This document shows, in pieces, positions 25,629 to 34,939 of a stretch of 64,000 nt of DNA (within the stretch, counting starts at the first letter, position 1; each line of letters begins with the position of its first letter). The position numbers and the translations under genes were made by a program. The notes beneath the pieces were generated by a model. That model saw only the letters and a program-made list of their open reading frames with translations. It made no database searches and was not told where the DNA came from. The DNA comes from Mycolicibacterium gilvum (GTDB lineage Bacteria; Actinomycetota; Actinomycetes; Mycobacteriales; Mycobacteriaceae): assembly GCF_900454025.1 (NCBI RefSeq), contig NZ_UGQM01000001.1, forward strand, positions 3,596,001 to 3,660,000. Direction: 5' to 3'.

Positions 25629-25867
25629 CGCGCAGCGGAGATGTCGCAGCGAACTGCGCTGAGAGCCCGTCCCGAGGGCTCCCAGCACACCTTGCACCGA
25701 CAGCGCGCAGGCATACGCCCACAGCGTCGACATGAGAAACTGTGAAGCACAAACGCCAGACAGCCATACTGCAAACATTCATGCGCGCTCCCTACTTCGC
25801 CTGGCCGAATGATCGCAGGATGCGCCCGCAAATATCGGATCTGTGAGACAGGCGGGGGGTGGCATTG

Positions 25868-25883
25868 CTGAGCAAATGCTCAG
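25868..25883. promoter_or_regulatory. CTGAGCA-AA-TGCTCAG operator candidate
   Basis: A perfect seven-base inverted repeat with a two-base centre, about 65 bases upstream of the amidotransferase start at 25947. The form resembles TetR-family operators. No regulator gene is adjacent. Confidence 0.45.
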
Positions 25884-25946
25884 ACGGTATCTGCCCGCAT
25901 CTGCCCGTACCTGACCGGCGATGCGGCGACGCGGCGCCCGGCGATA

Positions 25947-26678
25947 ATGGCCCGTGTGACGTCAAAGGTTCTGTTCCTGCTCAACGAGCACATCGCCACC
26001 GAAGCGCTGCTCGGTGACGCCTTCGCCGAGCGCGGTTTCGACATCGACACCTTCGAGGTCGTCTCCGCGGCCCGCGCGCACAGCCCGGCCGGCGAGGTGA
26101 CGTTTCCCGATCCGACGCGCTACGACGTGATCGTGCCGCTCGGCGCGACGTGGGCGGTGTACGACCAGACGCTTCTCGACACCTGGGTCAGCACCGAGAT
26201 GCAGATGATGCGCGATGCCGCCGACGCCGGGGTCGCGCTACTGGGGGTCTGTTTCGGCGGACAGCTTCTCGCCCAGGCGTTCGGCGGCACGGTGGCGCGA
26301 GCACCGCGGCCCGAGATCGGCTGGTGCGAGGTCGCCTCCGACCGTCCCGATCTGGTGCCCGGAGGACCCTGGTTCCAATGGCATCACGACCGGTGGACCC
26401 TGCCACCCGGAGCGACCGAGATCGCGAGGACGGCCCATGCATCACAGGCCTTCGTCCTCGGCCGCACACTGGCGCTGCAGTTCCACCCGGAGGTCGACAC
26501 CGACCTGCTCAAGATCTGGCTGGCGACCGACGACCACGGCGATGTCGACCGTGCCGGACTGACACACGACGAGATGCTTACTCGCACAGAACAACTCGCC
26601 GACGACGTGGCCTCCCGGATCCGGGTTCTGGTGCGCGGCTTCCTGACTCAGGTCGCCGGCCGCTCCTTACCGAGCTGA
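25947..26678 (+). CDS. Class I glutamine amidotransferase-like protein
   Basis: The 243-residue protein has the class I glutaminase triad elements: LLGVCFGGQLLAQAFGG with Cys102, and LQFHPEVD with the catalytic histidine and glutamate. These domains release ammonia from glutamine for a synthetase; stand-alone forms of this type resemble GMP synthase glutaminase-like or gamma-glutamyl hydrolase-like proteins. No synthetase partner is adjacent, so the acceptor is unknown. A GTG at 25956 is an alternative start. The 3' end overlaps the convergent epimerase gene by 31 bases. Confidence 0.85.
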   Translation: MARVTSKVLFLLNEHIATEALLGDAFAERGFDIDTFEVVSAARAHSPAGEVTFPDPTRYDVIVPLGATWAVYDQTLLDTWVSTEMQMMRDAADAGVALLGVCFGGQLLAQAFGGTVARAPRPEIGWCEVASDRPDLVPGGPWFQWHHDRWTLPPGATEIARTAHASQAFVLGRTLALQFHPEVDTDLLKIWLATDDHGDVDRAGLTHDEMLTRTEQLADDVASRIRVLVRGFLTQVAGRSLPS

Positions 26679-28009
26679 TGGGCCAGTGCGTCACCGACGG
26701 TGGGGTGCCGGAACGGGTGGCCGAGCGCCAGTAGTTTCGCCGGCACCACGCGTTGGCTGGCTTCAGCCAGCTCACGTGCGCCCTGCTCCCCCAGCAGAAT
26801 TCGCGGTCCCAACGAGGGCACCGGCACCAGCGCCGGCCGGTGCAGGGTCCGGGCCAGCTCCGCGGTGTACTCGGTGTTGCGCACCGGCGCCGGGCCGACC
26901 GCATTGACGGGTCCGGCCAGCGCGTCGTCATAGAGGGCGCGGTGGTAGATGTCGATGAGGTCGTCGAGCCCGATCCACGACAACCACTGTTGCCCGCTGC
27001 CGAGACGCCCGCCCACCCCCGCCGCGAACAGAGGTCGCAGCAGCCGCAGGGTCCCGCCGGCAGCCGCCTGAACGATCCCGGTCCGCACCTTCACCACCCG
27101 CAACCCGGCGTCCGACGCCGGGGTGGTCGCCGCCTCCCATTCTGCGACCACATCGGCGAGGAATCCGTCACCGCGCGTGCTGTCCTCGGTGAGTTGCGTG
27201 TCGCCCCGATCGGCGCCGTAGAAGCCGATGGCCGATGCGCTGACGAACGTCCCCGGCCCGTCGCCGGCCGATGCGGCCGCCGACGCGAGCAGCCTGGTGG
27301 GTTCGATGCGGCTGTCCCGGATCGCCGCGCGGTGGGCCTCGGTGAATCTCCCCGCGATCGACGCACCGGCCAGATGAACGACGGCGTCGACCCCGCTGAG
27401 CAGGTCCGGAGCGGGTGAGAACGGATCCCAGTGCCGCTCGTTCGCGCCCTGGGCGTCACCCCGGACCAGCCGGATCACCCGGTGACCACCGCTGGTCAGA
27501 AACGCCGCAAGGGCAGTCCCCACCAGACCCGAGGCGCCCGTCATCGCAATGACCTTCGGCGCCATCCCCGCGTCGGAGGCTCTGCGGTGCGTCGCGAGAT
27601 CGTCGGCGATCTGACGGTGCCGGTAGACGAACGTCGGCCGCAACGCGGCCGCCGGGACCGGCGCCTCCACCTGATCGTGGATCCTGGTTCCCGCGCCCGC
27701 GTCGAAGAAGGAGTGGGTGTGCCGCCACCGCCCGATCACCCGCGGCGGCCAGGAAGTCGGGCCGCGCGAGGAAAGCTCGTCTGCGAACCGGCTTTCCGGC
27801 ACGTACGCCGACGGGTCGTGGCGCGCCACCCACCGCAACCCGCCCGGCAGGCCGAGCACCGCGACGCCGTCGGCCAGCGACGCGGCCTCGACGAGTGCCG
27901 TCATCGGCTGCCAGGGCGGAACGAGTCGAGGCATCGCGCCCGGGCGGCTGAACCACGCCCACACCTCGCCACGGGGGTGGTCGACGATGCTCTCGTATTC
28001 GATGCCCAT
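26648..28009 (-). CDS. TIGR01777-type epimerase with N-terminal SRPBCC domain
   Basis: The 453-residue protein is a fusion. Residues about 1-145 form a START/SRPBCC-like domain (YESIVDHPRGEVWAWFSRPG), and about 152-453 form an extended short-chain dehydrogenase of the TIGR01777/SDR39U1 type, with the nucleotide motif GASGLVG (158-164), VVHLAGASIAGRF, SASAIGFYG and the C-terminal VPAKLLALGHPFRHP. The reaction is not known for this family. The fusion is common in actinobacteria. It is transcribed divergently from the phosphoribosyltransferase remnant. Confidence 0.85.
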   Translation of the reverse strand: MGIEYESIVDHPRGEVWAWFSRPGAMPRLVPPWQPMTALVEAASLADGVAVLGLPGGLRWVARHDPSAYVPESRFADELSSRGPTSWPPRVIGRWRHTHSFFDAGAGTRIHDQVEAPVPAAALRPTFVYRHRQIADDLATHRRASDAGMAPKVIAMTGASGLVGTALAAFLTSGGHRVIRLVRGDAQGANERHWDPFSPAPDLLSGVDAVVHLAGASIAGRFTEAHRAAIRDSRIEPTRLLASAAASAGDGPGTFVSASAIGFYGADRGDTQLTEDSTRGDGFLADVVAEWEAATTPASDAGLRVVKVRTGIVQAAAGGTLRLLRPLFAAGVGGRLGSGQQWLSWIGLDDLIDIYHRALYDDALAGPVNAVGPAPVRNTEYTAELARTLHRPALVPVPSLGPRILLGEQGARELAEASQRVVPAKLLALGHPFRHPTVGDALAHQLGKERPAT

Positions 28010-28021
28010 GATCCTCCTAGG

Positions 28022-28539
28022 TTTCCGATCAGGATTGCCCGATAATTCACCCGGGTACTCGCGCCCACCCAGGACCCTGCCATGAAAGCCTCCGCACGAA
28101 CCTTCCCATCGGAGCTCTGGCCGGCGGCGGAGGCGTCGTGCTCAATAACGAACTCATCCGCAGTCTCGGTGTCGGCGAGGACCAGATCCGCGACATCGTC
28201 TGCCGCGAGACCGCCGAATTGCACCGGCGCGAGAAGGCCTACCGCGGTGATCGTGGTCCGGTCACGGTGTCGGGCCGGACGGTAGTCCTCGTCGACGACG
28301 GCATCGCCACGGGCGCCAGCATGATCGCCGCGGTGCGCTCGGTGCGTGAGGCCGGCGCCCGACGGATCATCGTCGGCGTGCCGGTCGGACCGCGCGCGGC
28401 GTGCCGGCTGCTGAGGTCCGAAGCCGATCTGGTGGTGTGTTCAACCACGCCCCCGAACTTCCGGGCGGTCGGCCAGGTGTACGCGGATTTCCATCAGGTC
28501 AGCGACGAGGAGGTCCGCGAGCTGCTCGCGGCCGGATGA
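28022..28539 (+). pseudogene. Phosphoribosyltransferase, 5'-truncated
   Basis: The intact part (GTG at 28138 to 28539, 133 residues) carries the PRPP-binding loop VVLVDDGIATGASM and the C-terminal region of a type I phosphoribosyltransferase. In the same frame, recognisable homology extends upstream (about 28080-28137: HESLRTNLPIGALAGGGG), but there is no ATG, GTG or TTG between the upstream stop at about 28019 and 28138, and the first ~90 residues of the family are missing. The position corresponds to Rv2143 in M. tuberculosis. It is probably a relic; a short product from GTG 28138 cannot be excluded. Confidence 0.6.
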
Positions 28540-28557
28540 GGAACGCGCCCTGCGGAG

Positions 28558-28953
28558 TCAGTTCCTGGGGGGATCTCCGTCGACCGGGTTCTCGCCGGTC
28601 CGCCCATCGTCACCGGTGGCCACGTCGACCTCCACCGTGTCCTCGCCGGGGGTCTCGCCGGGGGTCTCGTCGTACTCCTCGACGACGGGCGCCTCGTCGG
28701 GGTAGTCCTCGTAGTCGATCTCATCCTCGCCGGAATCCTCGCCGGAATCGGTTGTCCCGGAAACCGTTGTCCCGGAATCGGATTCGCCGGCATTCCGGTT
28801 GGAGCGGTCGCGGATCGCGTCGACGATCAGCAGGATGACGCCGACGAGGCTCGCGGCGATACAGACCCACGCGATCATTTCGTTGCTGGTCACGACGGCC
28901 AGCACCAGAGCTGCCAGGCCGATGACGGCCAGGACGAGCGCGACGATCAGCAT
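28558..28953 (-). CDS. Small membrane protein with acidic tail (Rv2144c-like)
   Basis: The 131-residue protein has two N-terminal helices (LIVALVLAVIGLAALVLAVV and WVCIAASLVGVILLIVDA) and a C-terminal cytosolic tail of about 75 residues rich in Asp, Glu, Thr and Gly. No enzymatic motif is present. Its place next to wag31 matches Rv2144c, a transmembrane protein of unknown function. It may act in the division or elongation machinery, by position only. Confidence 0.75.
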   Translation of the reverse strand: MLIVALVLAVIGLAALVLAVVTSNEMIAWVCIAASLVGVILLIVDAIRDRSNRNAGESDSGTTVSGTTDSGEDSGEDEIDYEDYPDEAPVVEEYDETPGETPGEDTVEVDVATGDDGRTGENPVDGDPPRN

Positions 28954-28986
28954 GTGCCTGCTCCGCGATGAGTGAGGCGCACGTGC

Positions 28987-29811
28987 TTAGTTGTTGCCCC
29001 GGTTGAACTGGTTGACGCCACCGTCGTTGTTGGCGCCCGTGTCCACCGGCGCCGCCGACCCGCGCGTGCCGAGCTCCTCGAGCTGGGACTCCAGGTAGGT
29101 CTTGAGACGGGTGCGGTACTCGCGCTCGAAGGTGCGGAGCTGTTCGAGGCGACCCTCCAGCACGGTGCGCTGCTGGTTGATGGTGCCCATGATCTCGGAA
29201 TGCTTGCGCTCGGCGTCGGCCTGCAGTGCGTCCGCCTTCTCCTGGGCCTGGCGCAGCTGGGTCTCCGAGCGGCTCTGCGCGTCGGCGAGCATCGCGTCGG
29301 CACGTTGACGCGCCTCGGTCACCGTGGTCTCGGCGGTCTGGCGTGCCTCGGTCACGAGCTGGTCGGCCTGGGCCCTGGCGTCGGCGAGCATCTTCTCCGA
29401 CTCGGCCTTCGCGCTGCTGGTCAGGCGGTCCGCCGTGTCCTGCGCGAGGCTGAGCACCTTCGCGGCGCGCAGATGCTGGTCCTCGGTCGCCGGCGCAGCC
29501 TGCTGCGCCGCGGGCGCCGGGGCCTCGTACACGGGCTCGGGCTCCGGTTCGGGTGCGGGCTCGGGCTCCGGCTCGTAAGCTGGGATGGTCTGCGTCGGCT
29601 GGGCCGCCGCACCACCGGCGCGGGCCTGCCCCAGCTCGTGGTCGAGCTCGGAGATCCGCTGGCGCAGATCGGAGTTCTCCTCGATGAGGCGCGACAGCTC
29701 GTTCTCGACGAGGTCGAGGAAGGCGTCCACCTCGTCTTCGTTGTAGCCGCGTTTGCCAATGGGTGGCTTGCTGAATGCCACGTTGTGCACGTCGGCAGGA
29801 GTGAGCGGCAT
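28987..29811 (-). CDS. wag31: Polar growth and division protein DivIVA/Wag31
   Basis: The 274-residue coiled-coil protein marks growing poles and the septum and recruits cell wall synthesis. The N-terminal DivIVA domain is clear ([20 protein letters not shown], then [19 protein letters not shown]), followed by a Pro/Ala/Glu-rich linker (about 80-125) and a long coiled coil to about 250. The frame is open to 29928, but the ATG at 29811 begins the conserved domain. The yggT gene ends 211 bases upstream, so wag31 probably has its own promoter; see 29873-29899. Confidence 0.96.
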   Translation of the reverse strand: MPLTPADVHNVAFSKPPIGKRGYNEDEVDAFLDLVENELSRLIEENSDLRQRISELDHELGQARAGGAAAQPTQTIPAYEPEPEPAPEPEPEPVYEAPAPAAQQAAPATEDQHLRAAKVLSLAQDTADRLTSSAKAESEKMLADARAQADQLVTEARQTAETTVTEARQRADAMLADAQSRSETQLRQAQEKADALQADAERKHSEIMGTINQQRTVLEGRLEQLRTFEREYRTRLKTYLESQLEELGTRGSAAPVDTGANNDGGVNQFNRGNN

Positions 29812-29872
29812 TGTCTGCCCCCTTGAGGTCTCGACCGTCAACTGATCACGAAGTGTAAAGCCTTGCTGGTAC

Positions 29873-29899
29873 GTAACTGGAGCCCATCCTGTCACACCA
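29873..29899 (+). promoter_or_regulatory. Candidate MtrA-type GTNAC repeats upstream of wag31
   Basis: GTAAC at 29873 and GTCACA at 29891 are spaced exactly 18 bases, twice the nine-base period of reported tandem MtrA sites. They lie 60-90 bases upstream of the wag31 start. The middle nine-mer is not conserved, so support is weak. Confidence 0.25.
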
Positions 29900-30022
29900 G
29901 ACCCGGCGGTTGCAGGAGAGGTCGACAATTAATGCCGAACGGCAACATTCCGGGCACTCCGCCCGGTGCCGCTCACACACGCTGACGAGCGTCGCCGGGT
30001 GGGGATTCCCAGGCTCGGCCGA

Positions 30023-30331
30023 TCAGGACGCGGCAGCGCCGAATGCCAGTTGCATGCCGATGAACGCCAGCAGCAGCAGCACCATGATCGACAGATCGAA
30101 CCGGATCGCACCTATGGTGAGCTGGGGAATCAGCCGGCGAAGCAGCTTCACCGGCGGATCGGTCAGCGTCATGATGATCTCCAGGATCACCACCGTCACG
30201 CCGCGGGGATGCCAGTCCCTGCTGAACGAGCGGATGAACTCGACCACGACCCGGGCGATCAGCAGCAGCCAGAAAATGAACAGCGCGAAACCCAGGATCG
30301 AAAAGAACTGCGCCAACGAAGCCGACCTCAC
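30023..30331 (-). CDS. YggT family membrane protein
   Basis: The 102-residue protein has the YggT pattern: an N-terminal helix (FFSILGFALFIFWLLLIARVV), a loop with TDPPVKLLRRLIP and a second helix pair (IRFDLSIMVLLLLAFIGMQL). YggT proteins lie beside sepF in many dcw clusters (Rv2146c in M. tuberculosis) and are membrane proteins of uncertain function, possibly linked to division or ion homeostasis. The start is GTG at 30331. Confidence 0.9.
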   Translation of the reverse strand: MRSASLAQFFSILGFALFIFWLLLIARVVVEFIRSFSRDWHPRGVTVVILEIIMTLTDPPVKLLRRLIPQLTIGAIRFDLSIMVLLLLAFIGMQLAFGAAAS

Positions 30332-30417
30332 TCAGGCAGATGTGTGACTTTGACTACAGGCCGCGAACCGACAGCGTCCGTGCGCCCCAGTCAGCCTACC
30401 CGGGCGACGCGCCCGCC

Positions 30418-31092
30418 CTACTGGTAGGAGTAGAAGCCGGCCTCGGCGATGCGGCGGCGCTGCTCGGCGGTGACGTCGACATCGGCCGGCGACAGCAGGA
30501 ACACCTTGGTGGCGACCTTGTCGAAGGATCCACGGAGCGCGAACGCCAGCCCGGCCGCGAAATCGACGAGCCGCTTGGCGTCGGCGTTGTCCATCGAGAC
30601 CAGGTCCATGATCACCGGGGTCCCGTCGCGGAAACGCTCGCCGATCGTGCGGGCCTCGCTGTAGTCCTTGGGGCGCAGCGTCGTGATCTTGGCCAGCGGG
30701 CTGCCCGCTTCGAACAACTCGGCCATGCCGCGCGGATCCATCGCGAGCGCACCCCGGGTCGAACCCCTCATCGCTCCGAAGCGCGGCGGGGTGCGGTCGA
30801 ACTCCCGCGGCGCGCGCATCCGGGCCTCGAACCGGGCGTCGTCGAAACCACCGGGCATACCGCCGGCCAACCCGGCGCGGTACGCCGGCGGCTCGTCGTA
30901 GTCGCGGCGACGGTCCTCGGGATGGCCGTCGTATCCGCGGGGGGCATAGCCCTCGTCCTCGAACCGGTCCTCGCGGGGACGGCGGTATCCGCGGGGGGCG
31001 GGGCCGCGGTCGTCGTCCTCGTAGTAGTCGTCCTCGTACTCGTCCATCGGCGCCATACCGAAGTAGGCCTTGACTTTGTGCAGTGTGCTCAT
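30418..31092 (-). CDS. sepF: Cell division protein SepF
   Basis: SepF anchors FtsZ to the membrane; in mycobacteria it is essential because FtsA is absent. The 224-residue protein starts [15 protein letters not shown], an amphipathic membrane-binding helix, followed by a charged Tyr/Asp/Arg-rich linker (about 18-110) and the conserved SepF core (about 125-215: [38 protein letters not shown]). The ATG at 31092 overlaps the yggS stop by four bases. A candidate regulatory repeat lies 66-84 bases upstream (31158-31176). Confidence 0.94.
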   Translation of the reverse strand: MSTLHKVKAYFGMAPMDEYEDDYYEDDDRGPAPRGYRRPREDRFEDEGYAPRGYDGHPEDRRRDYDEPPAYRAGLAGGMPGGFDDARFEARMRAPREFDRTPPRFGAMRGSTRGALAMDPRGMAELFEAGSPLAKITTLRPKDYSEARTIGERFRDGTPVIMDLVSMDNADAKRLVDFAAGLAFALRGSFDKVATKVFLLSPADVDVTAEQRRRIAEAGFYSYQ

Positions 31093-31928
31093 TGTTCGGA
31101 CCCTTCTTGCGGTGACGCTGACTCGGGAAAGTCCAGCGGAGGTGTTGTCTGTGATGAAGGTGTGACTCGTGTGACTACTTCCGGTGACGTTAGCGGTCGA
31201 GATCCCATTAGCGCGGTACCGACACGCACACACGTGGATCCGTGTCGGACCGCCGCCTCGAGATCGCCGGACATCCCGGCCGACAGCCCCAGGCGTTGCT
31301 CGTAATCGCGTTGCACCCGGTCACGCTCCTGCCGCAACCGGGCGAACGCTTCGCCAGGATCGGCCCCCAGCGGCGGGATCGCCATCATGCCGGCGAACGT
31401 CAGGCCCCCCGCGCGGTCCATCGCGGCGCACAACTCGTCTACGCGCTCGGTCGCGTCGACGTCGACGCCGCCCCGCGCCTCGTCTCCGTCGAGGCTGAGC
31501 TGCGCAAACACCCGCAGCGGTTCGGTGCGCCGGCCCTCCTCGAGCGCGGTGGACGCCGACCGCTCGAGCGCGGCAACCACTTTGACGCTGTCCACCGAAT
31601 GCGCCGCATACGCCCACTCGGCCACCGAGCGCGCTTTGTTGCGCTGGATCCGGCCCACCATGTGCCACCGGATCGGCGTGTCCTCACGCGAGCCGACCAC
31701 CCGGGCCACGTCCTCGATCTTCGCCGTCGCCTCCTGGTCCCGCGATTCGGCGAACGCGTCGCAGCCCAGGCGGTACAGCGCGAGAACGTCGGAGGCCGGG
31801 AAGAACTTGGTGACCGGGAGCAGTTCGATCTCGGCGACGTCGCGCCCGGCGCTCTCCGCCGCGCGCGCGAGCCGGACGCGCAGCGCGTCGAGCGCAGCGC
31901 GCAGTTCGGCCTCCCGTTCCGAGGTCAT
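31089..31928 (-). CDS. YggS family pyridoxal phosphate homeostasis protein
   Basis: The 279-residue protein is a YggS/PROSC-type PLP carrier: [14 protein letters not shown] with the PLP lysine, then [15 protein letters not shown] and [15 protein letters not shown], ending with [12 protein letters not shown]. It keeps free PLP levels in balance. The ATG at 31928 shares one base with the stop of the upstream laccase-domain gene (TGATG). The C-terminal 25 residues ([13 protein letters not shown]) extend beyond the core and are encoded by the stretch with the repeat at 31158-31176. Confidence 0.9.
   Translation of the reverse strand: MTSEREAELRAALDALRVRLARAAESAGRDVAEIELLPVTKFFPASDVLALYRLGCDAFAESRDQEATAKIEDVARVVGSREDTPIRWHMVGRIQRNKARSVAEWAYAAHSVDSVKVVAALERSASTALEEGRRTEPLRVFAQLSLDGDEARGGVDVDATERVDELCAAMDRAGGLTFAGMMAIPPLGADPGEAFARLRQERDRVQRDYEQRLGLSAGMSGDLEAAVRHGSTCVRVGTALMGSRPLTSPEVVTRVTPSSQTTPPLDFPESASPQEGSEQ
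31158..31176. promoter_or_regulatory. Tandem GTCACA nine-mers upstream of sepF (MtrA-like)
   Basis: On the minus strand the sequence reads GTCACACGA followed directly by GTCACACCT, two nine-base direct repeats like the tandem GTCACA-type sites described for the response regulator MtrA. They lie inside the 3' end of yggS, 66-84 bases upstream of the sepF start. A near copy is in murD at 39224-39242. Confidence 0.4.
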
Positions 31929-32638
31929 CACCTGCGCTCCAGCCAGATCAACGACGCCACGCGCCCGGTCGGATTGTCACGGCGGTGACTGAACAGGTTG
32001 CGGTCCTCGACGGTGCAGCGCGGGTCGACGTCGATGGCCCGGACGCCGAGTCCCCGCAGTTGTGCGGCGATGCCGGCGCGCAGGTCCAGCCCGGCCGTTC
32101 CGCGGCGCGTGGTCGTGCGGCTTCCCGGCAACGCCTCCTCCACCTCGGCGGCCATCGCCTCGGGCACCTCGTAGTTGCGGCCGCTGACCGCGGGCCCCAG
32201 CAGCACCGACACGTCACCGGCGTCGGCGCCCGCGTCGACCATCGTCTCCAGCGCCCGCGCGACGATGCCGCCGGCCGCACCCACCCGGCCCGCGTGCACC
32301 GCGGCGACGACCCCGGCTCGCGCGTCGGCCATCAGGACCGGGACGCAGTCCGCGGTCACCACCACCAGCGCGAGTCCCGGTCTCGTCGTCACCAGACCGT
32401 CGGTGTCGTCCACGGTGTCACCCCCGTGGTCGACCACCGCGACCTCGGTGCTGTGCACCTGGTTCATCCACGCCAGGCCCGAGTCACCCAGCCCGGTGGC
32501 GGCCGCGAGCCGACGCCGGTTCGCGGCAACCGCCGCCGGATCATCGCCGACGTGGTCGCCGAGATTGAAGGTCGCGTACGGGGGCTTGGAGACCCCGCCC
32601 GCTCGGGTGGTCGTGACGCGCCGGACCCGGAAGCTCAC
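31928..32638 (-). CDS. pgeF: Laccase-domain (YfiH/PgeF-type) protein
   Basis: The 236-residue protein belongs to the YfiH/PgeF (DUF152) family, now known as purine nucleoside phosphorylases or peptidoglycan editing factors. Zinc-site features are present: NQVHSTEV, TADCVPVLMAD and AVHAGRVGAAGG. In M. tuberculosis it is Rv2149c, at the same place between ftsZ and yggS. It starts with GTG and ends in overlap with yggS. Confidence 0.88.
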   Translation of the reverse strand: MSFRVRRVTTTRAGGVSKPPYATFNLGDHVGDDPAAVAANRRRLAAATGLGDSGLAWMNQVHSTEVAVVDHGGDTVDDTDGLVTTRPGLALVVVTADCVPVLMADARAGVVAAVHAGRVGAAGGIVARALETMVDAGADAGDVSVLLGPAVSGRNYEVPEAMAAEVEEALPGSRTTTRRGTAGLDLRAGIAAQLRGLGVRAIDVDPRCTVEDRNLFSHRRDNPTGRVASLIWLERR

Positions 32639-32654
32639 AACGCGAACCTACGGG

Positions 32655-33833
32655 TCAGTGGCGCATGAACGGAGGCACGTCGACGTCGTCGTCGGAGATG
32701 CCGCCGTCGTCCGGGCCGCCGATCCGCACCGTCGCGCCGTTGGTGTTCCCGGCCGGCACCGAGGCCGGATCCGCCGGATCGAAGATCGAGTTCAGCCGGC
32801 CGGCCTTGCCCGGTGCGATCGGCTGGCCCGCCGCCGCGGGGGCGGCCGCCTGCTGGGCCTCCCCGGTCACCGGCTTGCGTCCCGGTCCGGCGGCGTCGAA
32901 GCCGGCGGCGATGACCGTCACCCGGACCTCGTCGCCGAGCGAGTCGTCGATCACGGTGCCGAAGATGATGTTGGCCTCGGGGTGTGCGGCCTCCTGAACG
33001 AGCGAGGCGGCCTCGTTGATCTCGAACAGCCCGAGGTCGCTACCGCCGGCGACCGACAGCAGCACGCCCTGGGCGCCCTCCATCGAGGCCTCCAGCAGCG
33101 GGGAGTTGATCGCGATCTCGGCGGCCTTGAGGGCGCGGCCGTCGCCGCGGGCCGAGCCGATGCCCATCAACGCGGTTCCGGCCGAGCTCATGACGCCCTT
33201 GACGTCGGCGAAGTCGACGTTGATCAGGCCGGGGGTGGTGATCAGGTCGGTGATGCCCTGCACGCCGTTGAGGAGCACCTCGTCGGCACTGCGGAACGCG
33301 TCCATCAGCGACACCGCGGCGTCGCCCATCTGCAGCAGCCGGTCGTTGGGGATCACGATCAGGGTGTCGCAGCTCTCGCGGAGCGCCTGGATGCCCTCGG
33401 CGGCCTGGTTGCTGCGCCGCTTGCCCTCGAACGAGAAGGGCCGCGTGACCACACCCACGGTCAGGGCGCCGAGCTTGCGCGCGATCGAGGCGACGACGGG
33501 TGCGCCACCGGTGCCGGTGCCGCCGCCCTCACCTGCGGTGACGAACACCATGTCGGCGCCGCGCAGCAGCTCCTCGATGTCGTCCTTGGCGTCCTCGGCC
33601 GCTTTCCTGCCGACCTCGGGGTCCGCGCCGGCGCCGAGACCGCGCGTCGAATCGCGCCCGACGTCGAGCTTGACGTCGGCATCGCTCATCAACAGCGCCT
33701 GGGCGTCGGTGTTGATCGCGATGAACTCGACGCCTTTGAGACCCTGTTCGATCATCCGGTTGACGGCGTTGACGCCACCGCCGCCGATGCCGACCACCTT
33801 GATCACAGCGAGGTAGTTATGCGGGGGGGTCAT
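32655..33833 (-). CDS. ftsZ: Cell division GTPase FtsZ
   Basis: FtsZ polymerises into the division ring. The 392-residue protein has the tubulin signature GGGTGTGG (residues 103-110), the N-terminal [13 protein letters not shown], the T7 synergy loop ([13 protein letters not shown]) and the C-terminal peptide [10 protein letters not shown], which binds SepF and FtsW in mycobacteria. The frame is open to 33887; the ATG at 33833 gives the standard [15 protein letters not shown] start. It is separated from ftsQ by 185 bases holding its promoter region. Confidence 0.97.
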   Translation of the reverse strand: MTPPHNYLAVIKVVGIGGGGVNAVNRMIEQGLKGVEFIAINTDAQALLMSDADVKLDVGRDSTRGLGAGADPEVGRKAAEDAKDDIEELLRGADMVFVTAGEGGGTGTGGAPVVASIARKLGALTVGVVTRPFSFEGKRRSNQAAEGIQALRESCDTLIVIPNDRLLQMGDAAVSLMDAFRSADEVLLNGVQGITDLITTPGLINVDFADVKGVMSSAGTALMGIGSARGDGRALKAAEIAINSPLLEASMEGAQGVLLSVAGGSDLGLFEINEAASLVQEAAHPEANIIFGTVIDDSLGDEVRVTVIAAGFDAAGPGRKPVTGEAQQAAAPAAAGQPIAPGKAGRLNSIFDPADPASVPAGNTNGATVRIGGPDDGGISDDDVDVPPFMRH

Positions 33834-34018
33834 GGGGTGCCCTTCCTGCCTGGTTGCCTGTCGGATTACGGATAACCGCTGGAGCAAACCCTCAACCTCA
33901 ACAAGAGGCTTAGAGTTATGTCAAGTTGTTCCGCGCAAACAGAACGGTAGGGCCGGCCACCGGACATGCCCTGCAGGCGCGCCGAAGCGACACGACAAAT
34001 TCCTCGCGCCGTGCGCCG
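33834..34018 (-). promoter_or_regulatory. ftsZ promoter and leader region
   Basis: The 185-base gap upstream of ftsZ is AT-richer than the neighbours. A consensus -35 hexamer TTGACA lies on the minus strand at 33924-33919, followed by TAACTCT-like sequence; no clean -10 at 17 bases is seen. Mycobacterial ftsZ is known to have several promoters in this interval, but which are used here cannot be read from sequence. Confidence 0.45.
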
Positions 34019-34939
34019 CTACTTGACCGTCGGCAGATCGGGGCTCGACACGTCGTAGACCCGACCGGGTTGGGTCAGCAGCGCGGCGAGCTTGAGTGCC
34101 TTCTCCTCGGTCCGGTCGGTGGTCCCCCACACCACGGTGCGGCCGTCGATCAGCGTCAGCGTGATCGCCGCGACCGACGGCGCCGACACCCGGCCCACCT
34201 GACCGGCCACATCCGGGCGCAACGACGTCATCACCTGCAACGCGGCCTCGGTCGCCGGATCCCCGGGCCCGGGGTTCTCGGTGTCCAGATACGGGATCCC
34301 CGGCGGCGGCGGACCGGTCGCGAAGTCGACACCGTCCTTGTCGAAGAGGTGCACGCCGTCGGGATAGTCCCGCAGCACCACCGGGACCCGCTCCACGACG
34401 GTGATCCGCAGCGTCGACGGGTACTGACGCTGCACCCGGGCCGAAGCGATCCGCCGGATGCCGGCCACCCGTCCGGCGACCGCGTCGGTGTCGACCTGCA
34501 ACAGCGGCGTGCCCGGCGCGATCTGCGCCGCCGCGACCACCTCGTCCTGGGTCACCGCGCCGACCCCGACCACCACGATGCTGCGCGCCGACATGATCGG
34601 CGTGAAGTACAGCAGCAGGCCGAGTCCGACCACGACGACCGCGATCACCGCGGTCCACATCAGCATCTTCAGCCCGCGGACCGCGCCCCGGCCGAGCGTC
34701 TTGGTCTGCGGCGCGGGCGTGCCCATCACCTTGCGCTTGGCCTCGCGGCGCGCCGCCTCGATCGCCGTCGCCCTGGCCTGGGCCGCGCGGCGTTCCTCGC
34801 GTTCCCGCCTGGCCCGCCGCCGCGGTCCTTCGGCGTCCTCGGCCGTCTCGCCCGTCTCGCCCGGCTCGGCGCTCTGCACCGGTTCGGCGGCCTCGTCGAC
34901 CGGCGGCTGGGCGGTCGGCTCGTCGGTGGGTTCGGTCAT
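34019..34939 (-). CDS. ftsQ: Divisome protein FtsQ
   Basis: FtsQ links division proteins across the membrane (FtsQ-FtsB-FtsL complex). The 306-residue protein has a long Pro/Glu/Arg-rich cytoplasmic N-terminus (about 1-100), one helix ([18 protein letters not shown]), a POTRA domain ([19 protein letters not shown] onwards) and the C-terminal beta domain ([20 protein letters not shown]). It follows murC with a four-base overlap. Confidence 0.94.
   Translation of the reverse strand: MTEPTDEPTAQPPVDEAAEPVQSAEPGETGETAEDAEGPRRRARREREERRAAQARATAIEAARREAKRKVMGTPAPQTKTLGRGAVRGLKMLMWTAVIAVVVVGLGLLLYFTPIMSARSIVVVGVGAVTQDEVVAAAQIAPGTPLLQVDTDAVAGRVAGIRRIASARVQRQYPSTLRITVVERVPVVLRDYPDGVHLFDKDGVDFATGPPPPGIPYLDTENPGPGDPATEAALQVMTSLRPDVAGQVGRVSAPSVAAITLTLIDGRTVVWGTTDRTEEKALKLAALLTQPGRVYDVSSPDLPTVK

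Larger units (their letters stand above)
25422..25946. other. Divergent intergenic region with several inverted repeats
   Basis: These 525 bases lie between the glycoside hydrolase gene and the amidotransferase gene and are AT-richer than the surroundings. No convincing gene was seen. Three inverted repeats are listed separately (25465-25478, 25610-25628, 25868-25883). Confidence 0.6.

Noticed and set aside
25444..25831. Short frames on both strands in the GH18-GH5/amidotransferase gap
   Set aside because: No coding bias, Cys/Arg-rich translations and no ribosome sites; the region is better explained as regulatory.
28082..28285. ATG-started frame beginning MKASARTFPSELWP
   Set aside because: It is in a different frame from the phosphoribosyltransferase motifs, which continue through the same bases.
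30880..31060. Near-repeats of a tatccgcgggggg-type sequence in sepF
   Set aside because: They come from repeated Arg/Gly/Tyr codons of the SepF linker and are not a separate repeat element.
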